From NCBI GenBank assembly GCA_963995505.1, contig OZ023198.1, forward strand, positions 9,601,141 through 9,665,140: 64,000 bases of DNA, read 5' to 3'. Shown here one piece after another: positions 11,823 through 23,055 of this stretch. This stretch comes from Hypericum androsaemum (lineage: Eukaryota; Streptophyta; Magnoliopsida; Malpighiales; Hypericaceae). The notes under the pieces were generated by a model. The model did not search any database, had not been told where the DNA came from, and saw nothing but the letters and a program-made list of their open reading frames with translations. The translations under genes were made by a program, and so were the position numbers. Position 1 is the first letter of the stretch; the number at the start of each line of letters is the position of its first letter.

Positions 11823-12363
11823 TAAAATAAGATAAAAATACGAGTAGGAAGATACGAAAGAATTAGGGTCTCCCTAAGAAGGATCAGTAGATCATGTCCT
11901 ATGCTTTTTTCGGTTGACTTTTATTGCCATCAACCTCTTATTTGTACGCTACGATCTCATAGAGTGGATAACCTCATGTCATGATAATTTTTGTATGATC
12001 AGTGTGCCTGGAACGAAGCTACTTTGGTTGGCTCCAACCCTTATTGGCATGAACTGTCAAAGTCGGATAGTCAAGAATTTGGTAGTAATCTTGAAAGATA
12101 CATTACACAAACTTATCGATCGAAATAAGAAGGTTCTTTGTAGCTGTCTGATTTTAAGAAAAAGCACAAGTGTCATCTCGTTGACCATCTTGGTTGACCA
12201 TGTATGATCCTAATTTCATCACACGATGGTTAAGTCAAAGTTTGTGTAAACTTCGGCCCGATAGGTCACATTGGATAGGGCACGTTGATAATCTCATATT
12301 GCTAAGTTTAAGAGTGTTGAAAATCCACCAACTTATTGCCTTAAGGCTTTCGCTTGAGTATGA
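11823..12363. other. Array-unit spacer between LINE fragment and upstream module B
   Basis: From 12200 the DNA (CGATCCTAATTTCATCACAC-like block) matches 43850-44010 in the second unit, so it is the natural end of the duplicated unit. The first part, up to 12195, has no match in unit 2 and nothing recognisable. Several small open frames occur here, but none resembles a known protein. Confidence 0.45.
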
Positions 12364-13436
12364 AGTCAATTATATGGTGTTCTCTCTCTGAGAAACTCGG
12401 TTATATATTTGGAATTATATATCTAGCTAATGATATTCAGTTTGAATTTATTTACCTTTCATATATACAATTCAAAACGCAACGACTACCATATATATAA
12501 CTTTTATTTTTAAAAGATTTTTTTGTCTGTTTTAAAAGATTCTATAGTAATTTACCCAAAAATTTCGTGAGATTGGAAGTGATTAATATTGTTATAAGAT
12601 GTGGCTAATTGATACTAGACTCACATATGTTGCCTTTTCAAAGGATCATTCATTGACCAAAATTCCACATTTGTCGTATCTCTGGTCACCAACAAAACAA
12701 GTACGTAGATCCATTGCTAAATAATTATTATAATTCCATTTAGAAATTACAAATTCAATCCTGAAAATGCATTTATGTTTTAACATTTTTAGTATAATTC
12801 AAATCTAATCCAAATTAACCAACTGCGGGACAAATCGGGTCTATCAAGTGGGTCCCACCCTTCTTCCATACAATCCTTGTGTATATAATATATATAAATT
12901 CTGAGTTTTCTTTTCCTCATTCACATAAATTCATTCCTAGACCGGTTCTAAAATTAACGAGTCAGATAGATGAGGGGATTAAGACAACAGAGATTAGGCA
13001 AACCAACTTTTTAATTTCCTCAAAGGGGAAGTCTTCGGCATCGGATTTGGTCCTGGACGTGTATTTTCGTCCAGGATCGTCCTAGTCTCCTAGAACACGC
13101 ACTAGTTCGCTTAGTTATAATACAATTGTTTGTCCAGTTATGATACAATGGGTCACCCAGTTAAGATGCAATGGATCGCCTGAAGCAGTCCTCATTTTAT
13201 CGAAATACGTACTTATTCTCTTAATTATAATATAATGATTCACTCAGTTATGATGCAATGGTTCACCGAATGAGACGATAGATTTTAGTTATTGGTCAGA
13301 CTTAGGAATATTTTGGTACTATCACTGGTGTCTTTGAAAAATGACAAAAATTCGAATTTACAGATTAATTACTTTAATTTGGAAAATGCCAAAAACTAAA
13401 CAAAATTAAATTGCCATGAACAATCAATTTTTTAAG
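12364..13436 (+). repeat. HD-Zip array upstream module, copy B (no gene follows)
   Basis: This is a second copy of the module seen at 5937, 38190 and 44222, with the same order of blocks. It is broken at about 13040-13280, where a partial relative of the Mutator-type MITE at 46.56 kb is inserted (CGGATTTGGTCCTGGA at 13040 matches that element's terminal repeat). The unit ends abruptly at about 13436 inside sequence that in copy A continues, so the homeobox gene that should follow is missing. Confidence 0.65.
13036..13285 (-). mobile_element. Partial Mutator-type MITE related to the element at 46.56 kb
   Basis: The sequence begins with CGGATTTGGTCCTGGAC, the inner terminal repeat of the MITE at 46559-46945. 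It continues with repeats around CAGTTATGATGCAATGG, which are the reverse complement of that element's 23-bp internal repeats. The other end is not recognisable, so this copy is truncated or rearranged. Confidence 0.5.
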
Positions 13437-13990
13437 GAATAATTATCCTAAGGTCCCTGGTGTTTGAGCAAACTCCTCTTTTAGTTCTTACTGTTTTCAA
13501 AAGCCTTTCTAGGTCTTTTTAGTTTGAAATAATAGATTAATAGCCCTTTTTTTGTCCCTGCTCCAGTACCGGAAAATAACTCCGGCAAAATTAAACCTGG
13601 AAAAATACCCCTCAATAAAAAAAAATAAAAAATTTACCTTCTTCAACTTTTAGAACACTAAAAAAATACCAAGAACATCAAAAACACCAACCCAAACTTA
13701 GAAAACAACACCCACCAAACTCAGCTTGAAACTTTGACAAAAGCACCAAGAACTTAAAAAACAAACACCAAGTTCTTTCAAAATCTTTCTGGAATAAAAA
13801 ACCTCAAGCTTCACAAGCCGAAACTGGGTTCGAGAAACTGGGTTCTGTTCTTAACATGATTTTGTTCTTAATGCCAAATCAATTAAATCCACAAATCAAT
13901 TAAACGTGAAAGATGCGGAGAGGAAAATTAAATCCCCAAACCAATTAACCCCAATGCAATCCCCAAATCAATTAACTGGGTCAATGTTAT

Positions 13991-14021
<31 letters not shown>

Positions 14022-14189
14022 GAACAGCGGAAAACAAATTCCGGGCGGCAACGGCATTGGAGAGGATGTAGTCGAGGACGACGCCGAGGAGGAACGCGGC
14101 GAGCTCGGCATCATCAAATGAACTGAATATGTCGCCTGTCGCCCGTCATGGCCTCGTCGCCTGTCGTTTCGGACACCCAAGGAGGTAGG
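13437..14189. other. Repeat-like stretch with possible Mutator terminal sequence and GC-rich block
   Basis: From 13437 the wording AATTATCCTAAGGTCCCTGG resembles the long terminal repeats of plant Mutator-like elements. The stretch includes a (TC)n microsatellite at 13991-14016. Then comes a GC-rich block (14030-14189) that resumes after the LTR element at 17324 and runs to about 17440; it contains two copies of TTCGGACACCCAAGG. The GC-rich block may be a captured gene piece or old exon, but no reading frame in it resembles a known protein. Confidence 0.4.
13991..14016. repeat. (TC)13 microsatellite
   Basis: An uninterrupted run of TC dinucleotides follows CAATGTTAT. Confidence 0.95.
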
Positions 14190-14450
14190 TGTAATGTACG
14201 AAGGGACTGCATTGGGAATTAAGAGAAGTTCAGGGATCAAATTGTAAGAAGTCTCTATAAACCGTCTCAATCAGGGGTATAAACAGAAGTACTGCAAATG
14301 TAGATGGGGGCTAGACATTTTTGTATCAAACTCAAGAAACTAAACATTTCTTTGTATCTCTTCTTCCTATTCTCTCTATCTCTTTCTTCCCTCTTCTTTC
14401 CCAAATCTTGATTAGGGTTCTTATCTCTTTTCTCTATCAAAATCGTTACA
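14190..14450 (+). repeat. 5' LTR of the gag-only element
   Basis: Starts TGTAATG and ends GTTACA immediately before the primer-binding site. About 97 percent identical by eye to the 3' LTR at 17063. Confidence 0.92.
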
Positions 14451-14496
14451 TGGTATCAGAGCCATAAATTCTCAGATTTTGTGGCTTATAACTTGA

Positions 14497-15858
14497 GTGA
14501 AAGACATGGAAGGCCGAATTAAGGTAGTCAAACAGAAATTGTTAGGCATGGAGGAGGAAAATGCTCATCGGGAAAATGAAACCAGGGAGCGATTCGTTTC
14601 GCTGGAGAGCTCTAGCTGTGAAATTAGAGAACAATTGAAGTCCTTGGCGGCCATGGTGGGGAAATTAGCAGAAGACGTAAGGCGTTCCCCTTTACTTCTG
14701 ACTCAGTCCCTTACCTCGGTGGGTTTTCCTTAAAATCCGATCAGGTCAGAGTCGCGAATGGTTACGGTGTTTCCCCAGCGTGACGAGGGTTTCGAGAACA
14801 CTAGTTCGCACGATGATGAGGACCCTGAGCCATCTGTGAATCAGCAGAGACTCGAGGAGCCAGCTGTTAATTGGCAGAGATTCAAGGGTACTCACGAGGT
14901 GAATCAGCATAACCGTATGATGGAGCGCCAAGGAAATCATCAAGTAATCCCTGGAAACTTTAAAATTGACATTCCATTCTTCTCTGGAATTAATCCTAGG
15001 GCTTGGGTACGTATATGCGAGAAGTACTTTAGGGTTAATCGTGTTTCAGATTCGAAAAAAATTGATGCGAGTTCTATCTACCTGGAAAGAAAAGCAGACA
15101 TATGGTTTCTTTCTTGGATCTTGGATAACCGTCTAGCTAGTTGGGATGACTTTGTTGAAGTTTTGTGTACGTGTTTTGAGAATGAAGCACAATTCGACAG
15201 TTTCGAAAGAGTTCATGACAAAGTGGATTCGGGTTCTGAGTTCAATGTGGTTAAGCTTGAAGATGAATCTGACAATGAAAAGGAATTAGAAACTCGTGTA
15301 GTGAAAGAGCACGAGGAAAATAGGCCATTATTGTCTGGGAATGTGCAGATACCTCTACAAGAACGGGTTGGAATACCAAGAAACCTTACTTTCAATGACA
15401 ACTCAGGTTGGGTATGGAGCCGAGATTCTGGGATGGGCTTAGAAATTGCTTCTGAATTTTGTAAGGGAATTCTTGTTCGTGAGCCTAAGACAGAAATTTT
15501 TGCAGTCAAACACTACAAGGACTTAAAATATGTGGTTACAGCTTACTTAGAGAATGAGGTGGCTGTTTGTTCTTGGTCATTATTGGTGAACCAAGAGGAA
15601 GTGAATTGGAGTAAGTTGGATGAGTTGTGCTCAATGTTCAAAGATAAAGGCTATGTGTCAACGAAACAAGTGAGTGTAGTTAAGAAATATGTGAAAAAGT
15701 TTGAAAAGTTAAAGATGTTTCATTGGTACTTTGAAGCCTTCAAGTTGCTAGCTCAGAACTGTTTGGACGTTGATAACTTGGAGTGTGGCTTAATGAACTT
15801 GTTCACGACCTTGGAGACAGCCAAGAGGAAGCTTGAAACACAGGTTAAAGAGGAATGA
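14497..15858 (+). pseudogene. Gypsy-type gag, one frame with a single internal stop
   Basis: The frame opens at 14497 (or 14506) with a coiled-coil-rich N-terminus: MEGRIKVVKQKLLGMEEEN, then heptad-like EIREQLKSLAAMVGKL. It meets a TAA at 14731-14733 and then stays open in the same frame, with a new ATG at 14758, for 366 codons to 15858. The second part has the Retrotrans_gag fold: IDIPFFSGINPRAWV, then CEKYF and a W-x-x-S-W-I motif (about residues 70-145). The C-terminal third, rich in E and K, is not recognisable, and no CCHC knuckle is visible. The product would assemble retroelement particles in the cytoplasm. The stop may be read through, or translation may restart at 14758; either would still yield a gag core. 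Confidence 0.7.
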
Positions 15859-17062
15859 CCTGGACCTTGTGTCGATTCAGATCAGATTACTTATGAGCAT
15901 GAACATGTTTCTTATGACAGAAGAGAGGTTGTAACGCTAGAGAGTTGGTTTCTGTAATTGCATTGGCAGCTGGACTTGGTGAAGAATGGATCGAATTTTT
16001 CTGTGATGTAACAGGGTTGGCGGTTGGAATGGATGTAATTAGTTTTGCATCTTGTTTAAAATTTCTAGCCAATAGTTGTTTTGGGAATTCAGATTGCCAA
16101 GAGCAAAATCTTTTGATGAGTGGTGTCCTATACCAAAGTTTCACATATGTAGCTGCTATGTTGGGTAACTTTTATCCTTCTGCTGATCCTCTTTCACAAT
16201 AGTACACACAGTGAAGATTGGAGTGTTAAAGAATATGAAAACTGATGGGATGTTAAAAGATGTGAAAGCTGATAAGTTTCAGCAACAGTTTTGGCCTCGA
16301 TGGCGATCGAAGGATAGATCTAGTGTCGACGAAGGGACTGTGGAGTTTGAAGTTCCGAGTGTTGTTGATCTTAGAGTGCATATTATTGGAGTTGAAGATG
16401 TGTACAGTGCAGCTGTAATTTATGTAATTTCATGCATTCTGTAGCCAACTTCTTCATCTGTTGTAAATTTTGCAGAAGCTGGTCTGCAACTATATGGAAA
16501 TTCATAATCTGTAACTTCTCTGCAGTGGACAACCATCGAGCTATTGATTTCTCCAATTTTGCATATCCTGGCAAATTCATCACCTGTTGCACTTATACAA
16601 TAACTATATGCAGCTGTCCGACAGTAATTTCCAACAGCAAGTCTGCTCAGTTTTGCGGATTCACGAACTTGTGCAGTGTTGAATTTCCTTGTAGGTTCAT
16701 TAACCATGCTACCACTTAGTGCAGTAGCTTGTGCATCAACAACTTTGCTCATTTCGGCAGGTCTACGATTGGAGAACCATGGAATTTCTTGGCTGAGTAG
16801 TCCAATGACTGTGATCTCAATGATTAGTTATGGAAAAGGTGCATTCCGATCTGCTGGAGGTGATTTGAGTTGCTTGAGTGGAGTGTGTATGGCTACAGAC
16901 TTGGACAAAAATAGAGTAGTTGATTTGGTGTCTTTGTCATGGCTAACAAGCTCATTGATGATCAACTTGGCTTTTTCGTGAACATTCTTGCCTGGAGTTT
17001 TCGATGTTATGTCTTTGATGTCCCTTGAACCTTGAGGACAAGGTTACTTGAAGGGAGGGAGA
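15859..17062 (+). other. Internal non-pol region of the gag-only element
   Basis: About 1.2 kb between gag and the 3' LTR where pol would be expected. Small frames occur (15945-16202, 85 codons; 16211-16444, 77 codons; 16676-16981, 101 codons), plus a 110-codon frame on the minus strand at 16752-16420. None shows protease, RT or integrase motifs. It may hold decayed pol-replacing sequence or captured DNA. I do not recognise the predicted proteins. Confidence 0.5.
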
Positions 17063-17323
17063 TGTAATGTACGAAGGGACTGCATTGGGAATTAAGAGAA
17101 GTTCAGGGATCAAATTGTAAGAAGTCTCTATAAACTGCCTCAATCAGGGGTATAAACAGAAGTTCTGCAAATGTAGATGGGGGCTAGACATTTTTGTATC
17201 AAACTCAATCAACTATACATTTCTTTGTATCTCTTCTTCCTATTCTCCGTATCTCTTTCTTCCCTCTTCTTTCCCAAATCTTGATTAGGGTTCTTATCTC
17301 TTTTCTCTATCAAAATCGTTACA
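17063..17323 (+). repeat. 3' LTR of the gag-only element
   Basis: Preceded by the purine tract AAGGGAGGGAGA and followed by the GTAGG target duplication. Differences from the 5' LTR include AAACTGCCTC for AAACCGTCTC and CAATCAACTATAC for CAAGAAACTAAAC. Confidence 0.92.
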
Positions 17324-17800
17324 GTAGGGCGACGACAGCGGAGGAGGTAGAGCGGGGAGCGGCACTGGAGGGCGAGGATCTTGTCGCGTGTTCGGACACC
17401 CAAGGTCAGTTCCACCACGACCACGTCGCCTGTCGTCTCTTTTGATTTCTGAGAATTTGTTTTGATATGAGGGAAAATGAGATGGAAGAAGAGAAGGAGG
17501 AAATAAATGGGGATGAATCGTAGCAAGATGGATGAAGAAAATGACAAAACTTACCTGGGAAGATGGATAGAGAAAGGAGAGAGAAAAAGAAAGGTGGAGA
17601 GAGAAAAGAAAAAACGTGAATAAAGAGAGACATAAGGGAAAAAGAGAGAAAAATAAAAGTACAAAATCACCCTGCACAAATCATGACCGTCAGATCATGG
17701 AAAAGCGTGCGTAGACCTCATCAAACGGTCCATCTCTTATTCCAAACAGTCTGAAGTTGGACTTTCATTCCGAACCTAATCCAAAGATCCAAATGCCATA
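17324..17800. other. Continuation of the GC-rich target block, then purine-rich DNA
   Basis: The GC-rich block interrupted at 14189 resumes here to about 17440. After it comes a long purine-rich stretch (17460-17660, mostly G and A) that produces chance open frames on the minus strand. No gene is recognised. Confidence 0.4.
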
Positions 17801-18470
17801 TCGCTGGCCAGCGGGTACATATTATAAAGTAAAGGCCCAACAAGTATGTGCATGGTAATTGAATGGTGGCCCACACCAACATTTTTATCAGTTCTAAATA
17901 TGAGTTGATAGTATTTAATTTTGAATATCATAAGTTAAAAAAAAACAAAGTCTTCAATGGCATAAACCTTAGAAATGATACTTATTTGGGTTGAAATTAA
18001 TAAGAATTGTCACATTATCTGGTGGATTAATCATGATGAAATTCTCCTCACCAAATTTCTACATTTTTATGTTTAAATATACGAATTTGAGATCTCTAAT
18101 CAAACAAAATAGGAGTTACTTCAAAATTATCTTATAAATTCTTATCTTTTTTTTCTTCACTTTTATGTGAGCTCGATGTAGAACAGAAATAATTTGATTT
18201 ACTCTCTAGTGTTTTCTCAACTATGGTTTAATATACGAGTGGCAATGGAAAAGGGGAGATTAAAGTTTATAATATACAAAGTGAGGCCCTAAATTTAGAG
18301 CTACGATCTATATCCCATCTTAAATCTTGAAATAAGGATTTATATCCTATCTTAGATCATGCGATAAGGATCGACACCCGAACCCGCAAAATCTTGGAGA
18401 TCTAAATTAAGATCCATGTTCTATCTTAGATCATACGATAACGAGATTCTCGTTGTTAATTACTAGAAAA
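17800..18470 (+). repeat. Receptor-cluster duplicated module, copy R1 (partial)
   Basis: Matches the later parts of the copy at 30690-32420: AAATGCCATATCGCTGG, AGAAATGATACTTAT, GAAATTCTCCTCACCAAATT and a block of GATC-rich wording around ATGCGATAAGGATCGA. At 17895-17930 it holds AATATGAGTTGATAGTATTT, which is the empty target site of the LTR inserted in copy R3 at 26446. Confidence 0.6.
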
Positions 18471-18819
18471 CAGCAAGATGACATCATCGGTATCATTGGT
18501 GAATGTGGGGTGGTAGAGCTATGCCAGTGCATTTCTTCCAACCACACCTCATTATCTACATTTGCAAGTTACTTGCATTTCTAATTAGTATCTCTCTCTA
18601 GTCTTTGTAACAATACCATTGCGTCTATTAATCAATATTTTTTTTAAAAATCTGAAAGCGATATGAGATTTTTCTATTTTCTGATTTATTTGGTTTAACT
18701 GTGAGTCAAACCAGAATTTTTTTAAACTAAAAAAATATTATTATTTATATTTATTATTAAAATGTCAATAAATTATATATAATCCAATTTTTTGAGTTCA
18801 TTATATTTATTTATTTTTG

Positions 18820-19905
18820 TAGTTTGCCTTCTGATTTTATAACCTCTCTAGTTTGGGTTCATTATATTCTAGGATCTATAAAAATGGAATCAGATATTTT
18901 TTAGGCCAAGTGCAACATGAAATGACATAAATGTCTCCACTTAAAAGATAAAAATTTTTTATCTCTCCCTCTCTTTCTCCCTCCCTTCTCAACTACTTCT
19001 TCCCCTCTTCTCTTCCTCTCATCTTCAACCTCCCCCATCCCCGGAAAACCAATTAGACACTCAAAATTAAATCCTCTGTTTCTCTCCAAGAGAGAGAGCA
19101 ATGACGGGATGTTACCTCATGTGTGCCGACACTAGAGCTTAGAGAGGCATGAACTGATGAATGGGCTTTCTATATGCACTGATGAACGGAGGGTCAACTC
19201 TAAACTCTAGTTGTAAAGAAAAAGAAAATTGCCAAATTGTGATTATAAAAAAAATGAAATTCATTAGATTATTGTTGTCGTTCTTCTGTTCAGTAATTGG
19301 GCGTGATTTTCATGCCTCTAATGTAAGTGGTAAATCTTGCTTCCATCGACCGACCAAAGTAGCAAGGCTCACTCCTAGTATTAAAAAGAGCAATAAGGCT
19401 TACATTTTTTTTCTCCTTCTCTTAAACATAATCACGAAATTTGAAGAGTTTATGTGCATCCCGATTTCAAAGGCATAAACGTATATCCTTCGACGTTTCA
19501 ACCCATTCTAGGAGACAAAAATGAAAGCTTATAATGTCGTCGACGCACTCGAACAAGAAAAATACTGGCCATTAACGTCTAAGTTTGGGACTGAAAGTTT
19601 CCCTTTCGCGTATAAGTTATAGCTTCACACAGGGACATTATGAGCATCGGCACATCAACATCAGTGCATATAAACAGAGGATTTAATTTTGGGTGTTTAA
19701 TTAGTTTCCCGGGATGGAGGAGGTTGAAGATGAGAGGAGAGGTGGAGAGAGGATTTTTTTTGTCTTTTTAAGTGAGGGCATTTGTGTCATTTCAAATTGT
19801 AGTTCGCCAGAGAAAATCTCTGATTACAATTTTAGGAATTCCAGAGTATAATAAACTCAAATTATAAGGACTACAAAATCAGAAGGTAAATTATAGGGTT
19901 CTTAA
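18820..19905. mobile_element. Long-inverted-repeat element, probably Mutator-like
   Basis: Arms at about 18822-19085 and 19672-19905 are inverted copies of each other. Landmarks on the left arm are TTTGCCTTCTGATTTTATA, AACATGAAATGACATAAATG, TCATCTTCAACCTCCCCCAT and AAATTAAATCCTCTGTTT; all recur reversed on the right. About 590 bp lie between the arms, with no transposase and nothing recognised. Elements with long inverted repeats of this kind in plants are mostly Mutator-like. The outer borders and the target duplication could not be fixed. The terminal wording recurs at 20262-20365 and 25965-26060. Confidence 0.6.
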
Positions 19906-20261
19906 CATCTATTTTATCAAACACAAAGTTTTCAGATGTAATTTATCCTTAAAAAAATGTTCTTCCCTTGATTTTTGTTGCTTTCTCTCGTGGTCGGCAT
20001 GCTCCTTGTTTCTTCCACTTTTTGATTTTTGCTAGTCGGAGAGTTAAAAAATGTTGTTGAAGAAGATTGAATCAGTTTAATATTTGTTTTTCTTGTTGAC
20101 GTGGGAAAAATTATCGGACGATGGTCGGAGATGGTGACAGGAGTTGGCGTTCGTCGGAAAAATGATCAGAGAAAATGACCACAGGTTTCGGTTGACCAGA
20201 ACAAAGGTATAACAATCATTTCAAAAATAAAATAATAAAAAATCAATTGATGATATCAGCT

Positions 20262-20545
20262 TAGGATCCCAGAGTATAATAAAACGAAATTACATGGGCA
20301 ACAAAATCAGAAGGCAAACTGCAGGGATCCTTTTATCTTTTTCACCAAACATCAGAGGATCCAGATGTAATTTATCCAAATAATAATGTAATCACTTTTA
20401 ATCTCTTAAAATTCATAAAATATTTTTTTTTTCAAAAAAGAGATTTTTTGATGTATGTTTTTGAACATGTGGTCAAGTCGGTGACCACCGATTCAACCGC
20501 CATCGAATATTTTTTTTTTCAAAAAAGAGATTTTTTGATGTATGT
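20262..20545. repeat. Repeat-end fragment and 86-bp direct duplication
   Basis: 20262-20365 repeats the terminal sequence of the long-inverted-repeat family (CAGAGTATAATAAAACG through CAGATGTAATTTATCC). Just after it, a block of TTTTCAAAAAAGAGATTTTT followed by GATGTATGTT occurs at about 20430 and again at about 20516. These are direct copies separated by a short unique stretch. Confidence 0.6.
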
Positions 20546-20759
20546 TATTAATGAGAGTTAGATCCAAATAATAAGCAAATTGAATTCTCTTACAAAAATT
20601 TAAACCTTACGAATAAAAAATATACTATCGAAAGAATCACTCATTAAATCACAATCTCAATCACAATCATAGTGCTTCTCATTTTGTAACCTAGTTTAAA
20701 GAGTGAGAAATCTATTTTCATTTAGTCATGACATCATAATAATTTTAAAAAAATATCCC

Positions 20760-22160
20760 TCTGATCTGTACATGATCTATACGGTCCCACCTACAAGCTT
20801 TCTTCTTTCGCTTTTTTTTTTCTCTACACAACCGATTGGTTCAATATAAGAGTAAAATACTCTTGGTAATTGATGTTTTGTGAAATTTGAAATTTCCACA
20901 ACAAATAGAGATAGACCCCATACTTACCGGGCCCGCGCTGTGCTTGGCAATTGAATGTCGGCACACTTGTGCATTTTTATCGGTTACATTTTCTCCAAAA
21001 CAAAAGACAACTTTTGGAAATTTGAAATTTTATCCGACTTTGATAAATTCGTTCTGCACAAAGTTTGAAGATGTATCTAAAAATCTGCAACTTGCTTCTT
21101 GTTTTTTTGATAAAACAGCATACACATTGGGTTCATTTAAGGTCTTGAATTTCAATTTTACAAATGCAAAAAAATAATACCAACAATCTCTGAATACCAT
21201 AAAGAAAAAAGGCGTGCAGGTCACGGCTTCTAGTCAAGTCATCACAAAGAAGCAATCACGCATCCGAGTAATAGTTTTAACTTGGCGATTGATGTTCAAA
21301 ATTAGCTAAAAGCTGATCAAAATCTCAAAATTTTGTGGAAGAGAAAAATGATTTCTACCATCCATTCAAATATTATCTCTTCCGATGTTTTTTTAGAAAT
21401 ATTATCTCTTTCGATTGGTGGTACCAAAACAAGGTCATAAGTCAACAACGTGAAGACGAGGTAAATTATTTGTGTACGTTACTCTTGTCGTAACTCAAAT
21501 CGTTAAGTCAAGTTCACCACCAAAAACGACTTCTTGTTAAGTCAAGTCTCCGGAAGATAAAAAATTGCTAGTGAGGTCGATGTGGACTTTCATAAAATAC
21601 TCTAATTTTTTGTGTCGTTAGACCAATTAGTCTTTAGTCGTTAGTTGGATCGCTGTGTTTAGTTATGATTATTTTTTTAATTTTTTTCCTTGTATCCGAG
21701 TCTTTTAGTAAGACTCGTGACATTTTTTATTAGGAAAAAATGGAAAAGTTCTATGTGCGATATTACCGAGCTCGGAATCGCTAGAATTCCAAGAAAAGGA
21801 GTGACACTTAGTAACTATAGAAAATTGGGAAAAAAACTCATAAGTCCCTAAAGTTTGTCATATTGTATTGGGAAGTCCGGGTCTTAGTTTATTAGTCCCT
21901 ATATTTTAAAAAATTGAACTTGTTAGTCCTCTTAATCAATTTACATCTCAAATGATACATAAGATAACCAAACCACTCGCTTTAAAACTCTAAAAAAAGC
22001 TACCCCAAGGAGATTTGAATCCATTACGTGGCCTAGATTGTGGGTTATGGCATCAACTTGTAGCTCACAATCATATAGGTGTTGATAAACTTACCTTCCA
22101 AAGGTTCCAAAATACTGATAAAATTAAATATGCCAACCTAGGTGATAGTAGTTGGCCATT
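20760..22160 (+). repeat. Receptor-cluster duplicated module, copy R2
   Basis: Runs parallel to 26060-30640 (R3). Shared blocks, in order, are CTACAAGCTTTCTTCTTTCG, GATTGGTTCAATATAAGAGT, CCGGGCCCGCGCTGTGCTTG-like, CTGCACAAAGTTTGAA, GGCGTGCAGGTCACGGCTTC, TACCGAGCTCGGAATCGCTA and GAATCCATTACGTGGCCTAG. This copy lacks the LTR and Mutator insertions of R3, so it gives the pre-insertion order. No protein-coding sequence is recognised in it. Confidence 0.75.
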
Positions 22161-23055
22161 GCTTTGTCAACTTCATCTTATGACTATGCGTTCCTCAGAG
22201 GCGGAGAAACCAAAATGACACCTTCTCCTCTCACAAAAAGAAAAGGTACCGTCCGCTTGGTTGTCTGAGATGCATAACATGTTCAAAGTAAGTCAGACAC
22301 ACGAAGGCGGGTGACACACAATTCCATTGAAAAACTTGTCCAACAGAGTCTAAATATTTTTTAGTACAACTGTTTTTTGAGTACTGCACCATGTCCGAGC
22401 TTTGTTTTTTATGTGGTGGTTAGATTTTTTTTACCACGAGAGTGTGATTAGTATGTTTTAATTTGATTTTAGAGATTTAAAATGATAGAAGGTTATTTTG
22501 GTAATCTCATGTGACATTTAAGATGGAAATTGATTTAAGAGACTAACGAGTTCAATAACTCAAAACTCATGAACTAATGAGTTAGATATCTCAAAATTCA
22601 GGGACTAATTAACATAAAACTGGATCTTTTAATACATTATATCAAATTTTAGGGATTTCTCAATATTTCCCTTGGAAAATTTTGCAACGTTTCATTGGTC
22701 ACCCACTCCTAATCACGCGTTTGTGTAAAATGCAGCTTTTTGCCTCTTGTTTGTGTAATTACTTCCTTGCCTAGAGAACCATTAATCAATTTTCAGAAAA
22801 ACTACAGAACCATTAAGTGCTATTTTGTTAGTAAACATTGGCTCAAGGACATATCGAATCTTCTCATTCTCCTCCTTTTTATTTCAAAGCAGATATAACC
22901 AAATATATAGGGAATTACAGACATGGGAAACCATAAGAGGCACTCCAGGAGGAGGGTATTAACTAGATCACGAGAAAAACATAATCATAAGCGCACATAT
23001 ATTTATAATGCATCGAAACATGATTTTCTTTGCTATGGTGCATCCTCAACTTCCT
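22161..23055. other. Intergenic region downstream of the receptor-like protein gene
   Basis: AT-rich DNA with no transposon ends and no recognised gene. It includes the 3' flank of the minus-strand receptor gene; no strong poly(A) signal was singled out. Confidence 0.4.

Larger units (their letters stand above)
14190..17323 (+). mobile_element. Complete non-autonomous LTR retrotransposon carrying only gag
   Basis: The LTRs are 14190-14450 and 17063-17323, 261 bp each, start TGTAATG, end CGTTACA and differ at about 8 positions. The element is flanked by the perfect 5-bp duplication GTAGG (14185-14189 and 17324-17328). A primer-binding site TGGTATCAGAGCC starts at 14451 directly after the 5' LTR and fits initiator tRNA-Met. 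A purine tract ends at 17062. The interior encodes a gypsy-type gag and no protease, reverse transcriptase, RNase H or integrase, so it must be mobilised in trans. The target was the GC-rich block on both sides. Confidence 0.9.

Noticed and set aside
14030..17440. GC-rich block around the gag-only element as a host exon
   Set aside because: No frame on either strand is open across the rejoined block (14189 to 17329) with recognisable protein content; kept only as a possible captured piece.
17209..17677. Minus-strand frames of 75-127 codons rich in F, L and S
   Set aside because: They come from the purine-rich tract and the LTR; the composition is low-complexity and there is no domain.
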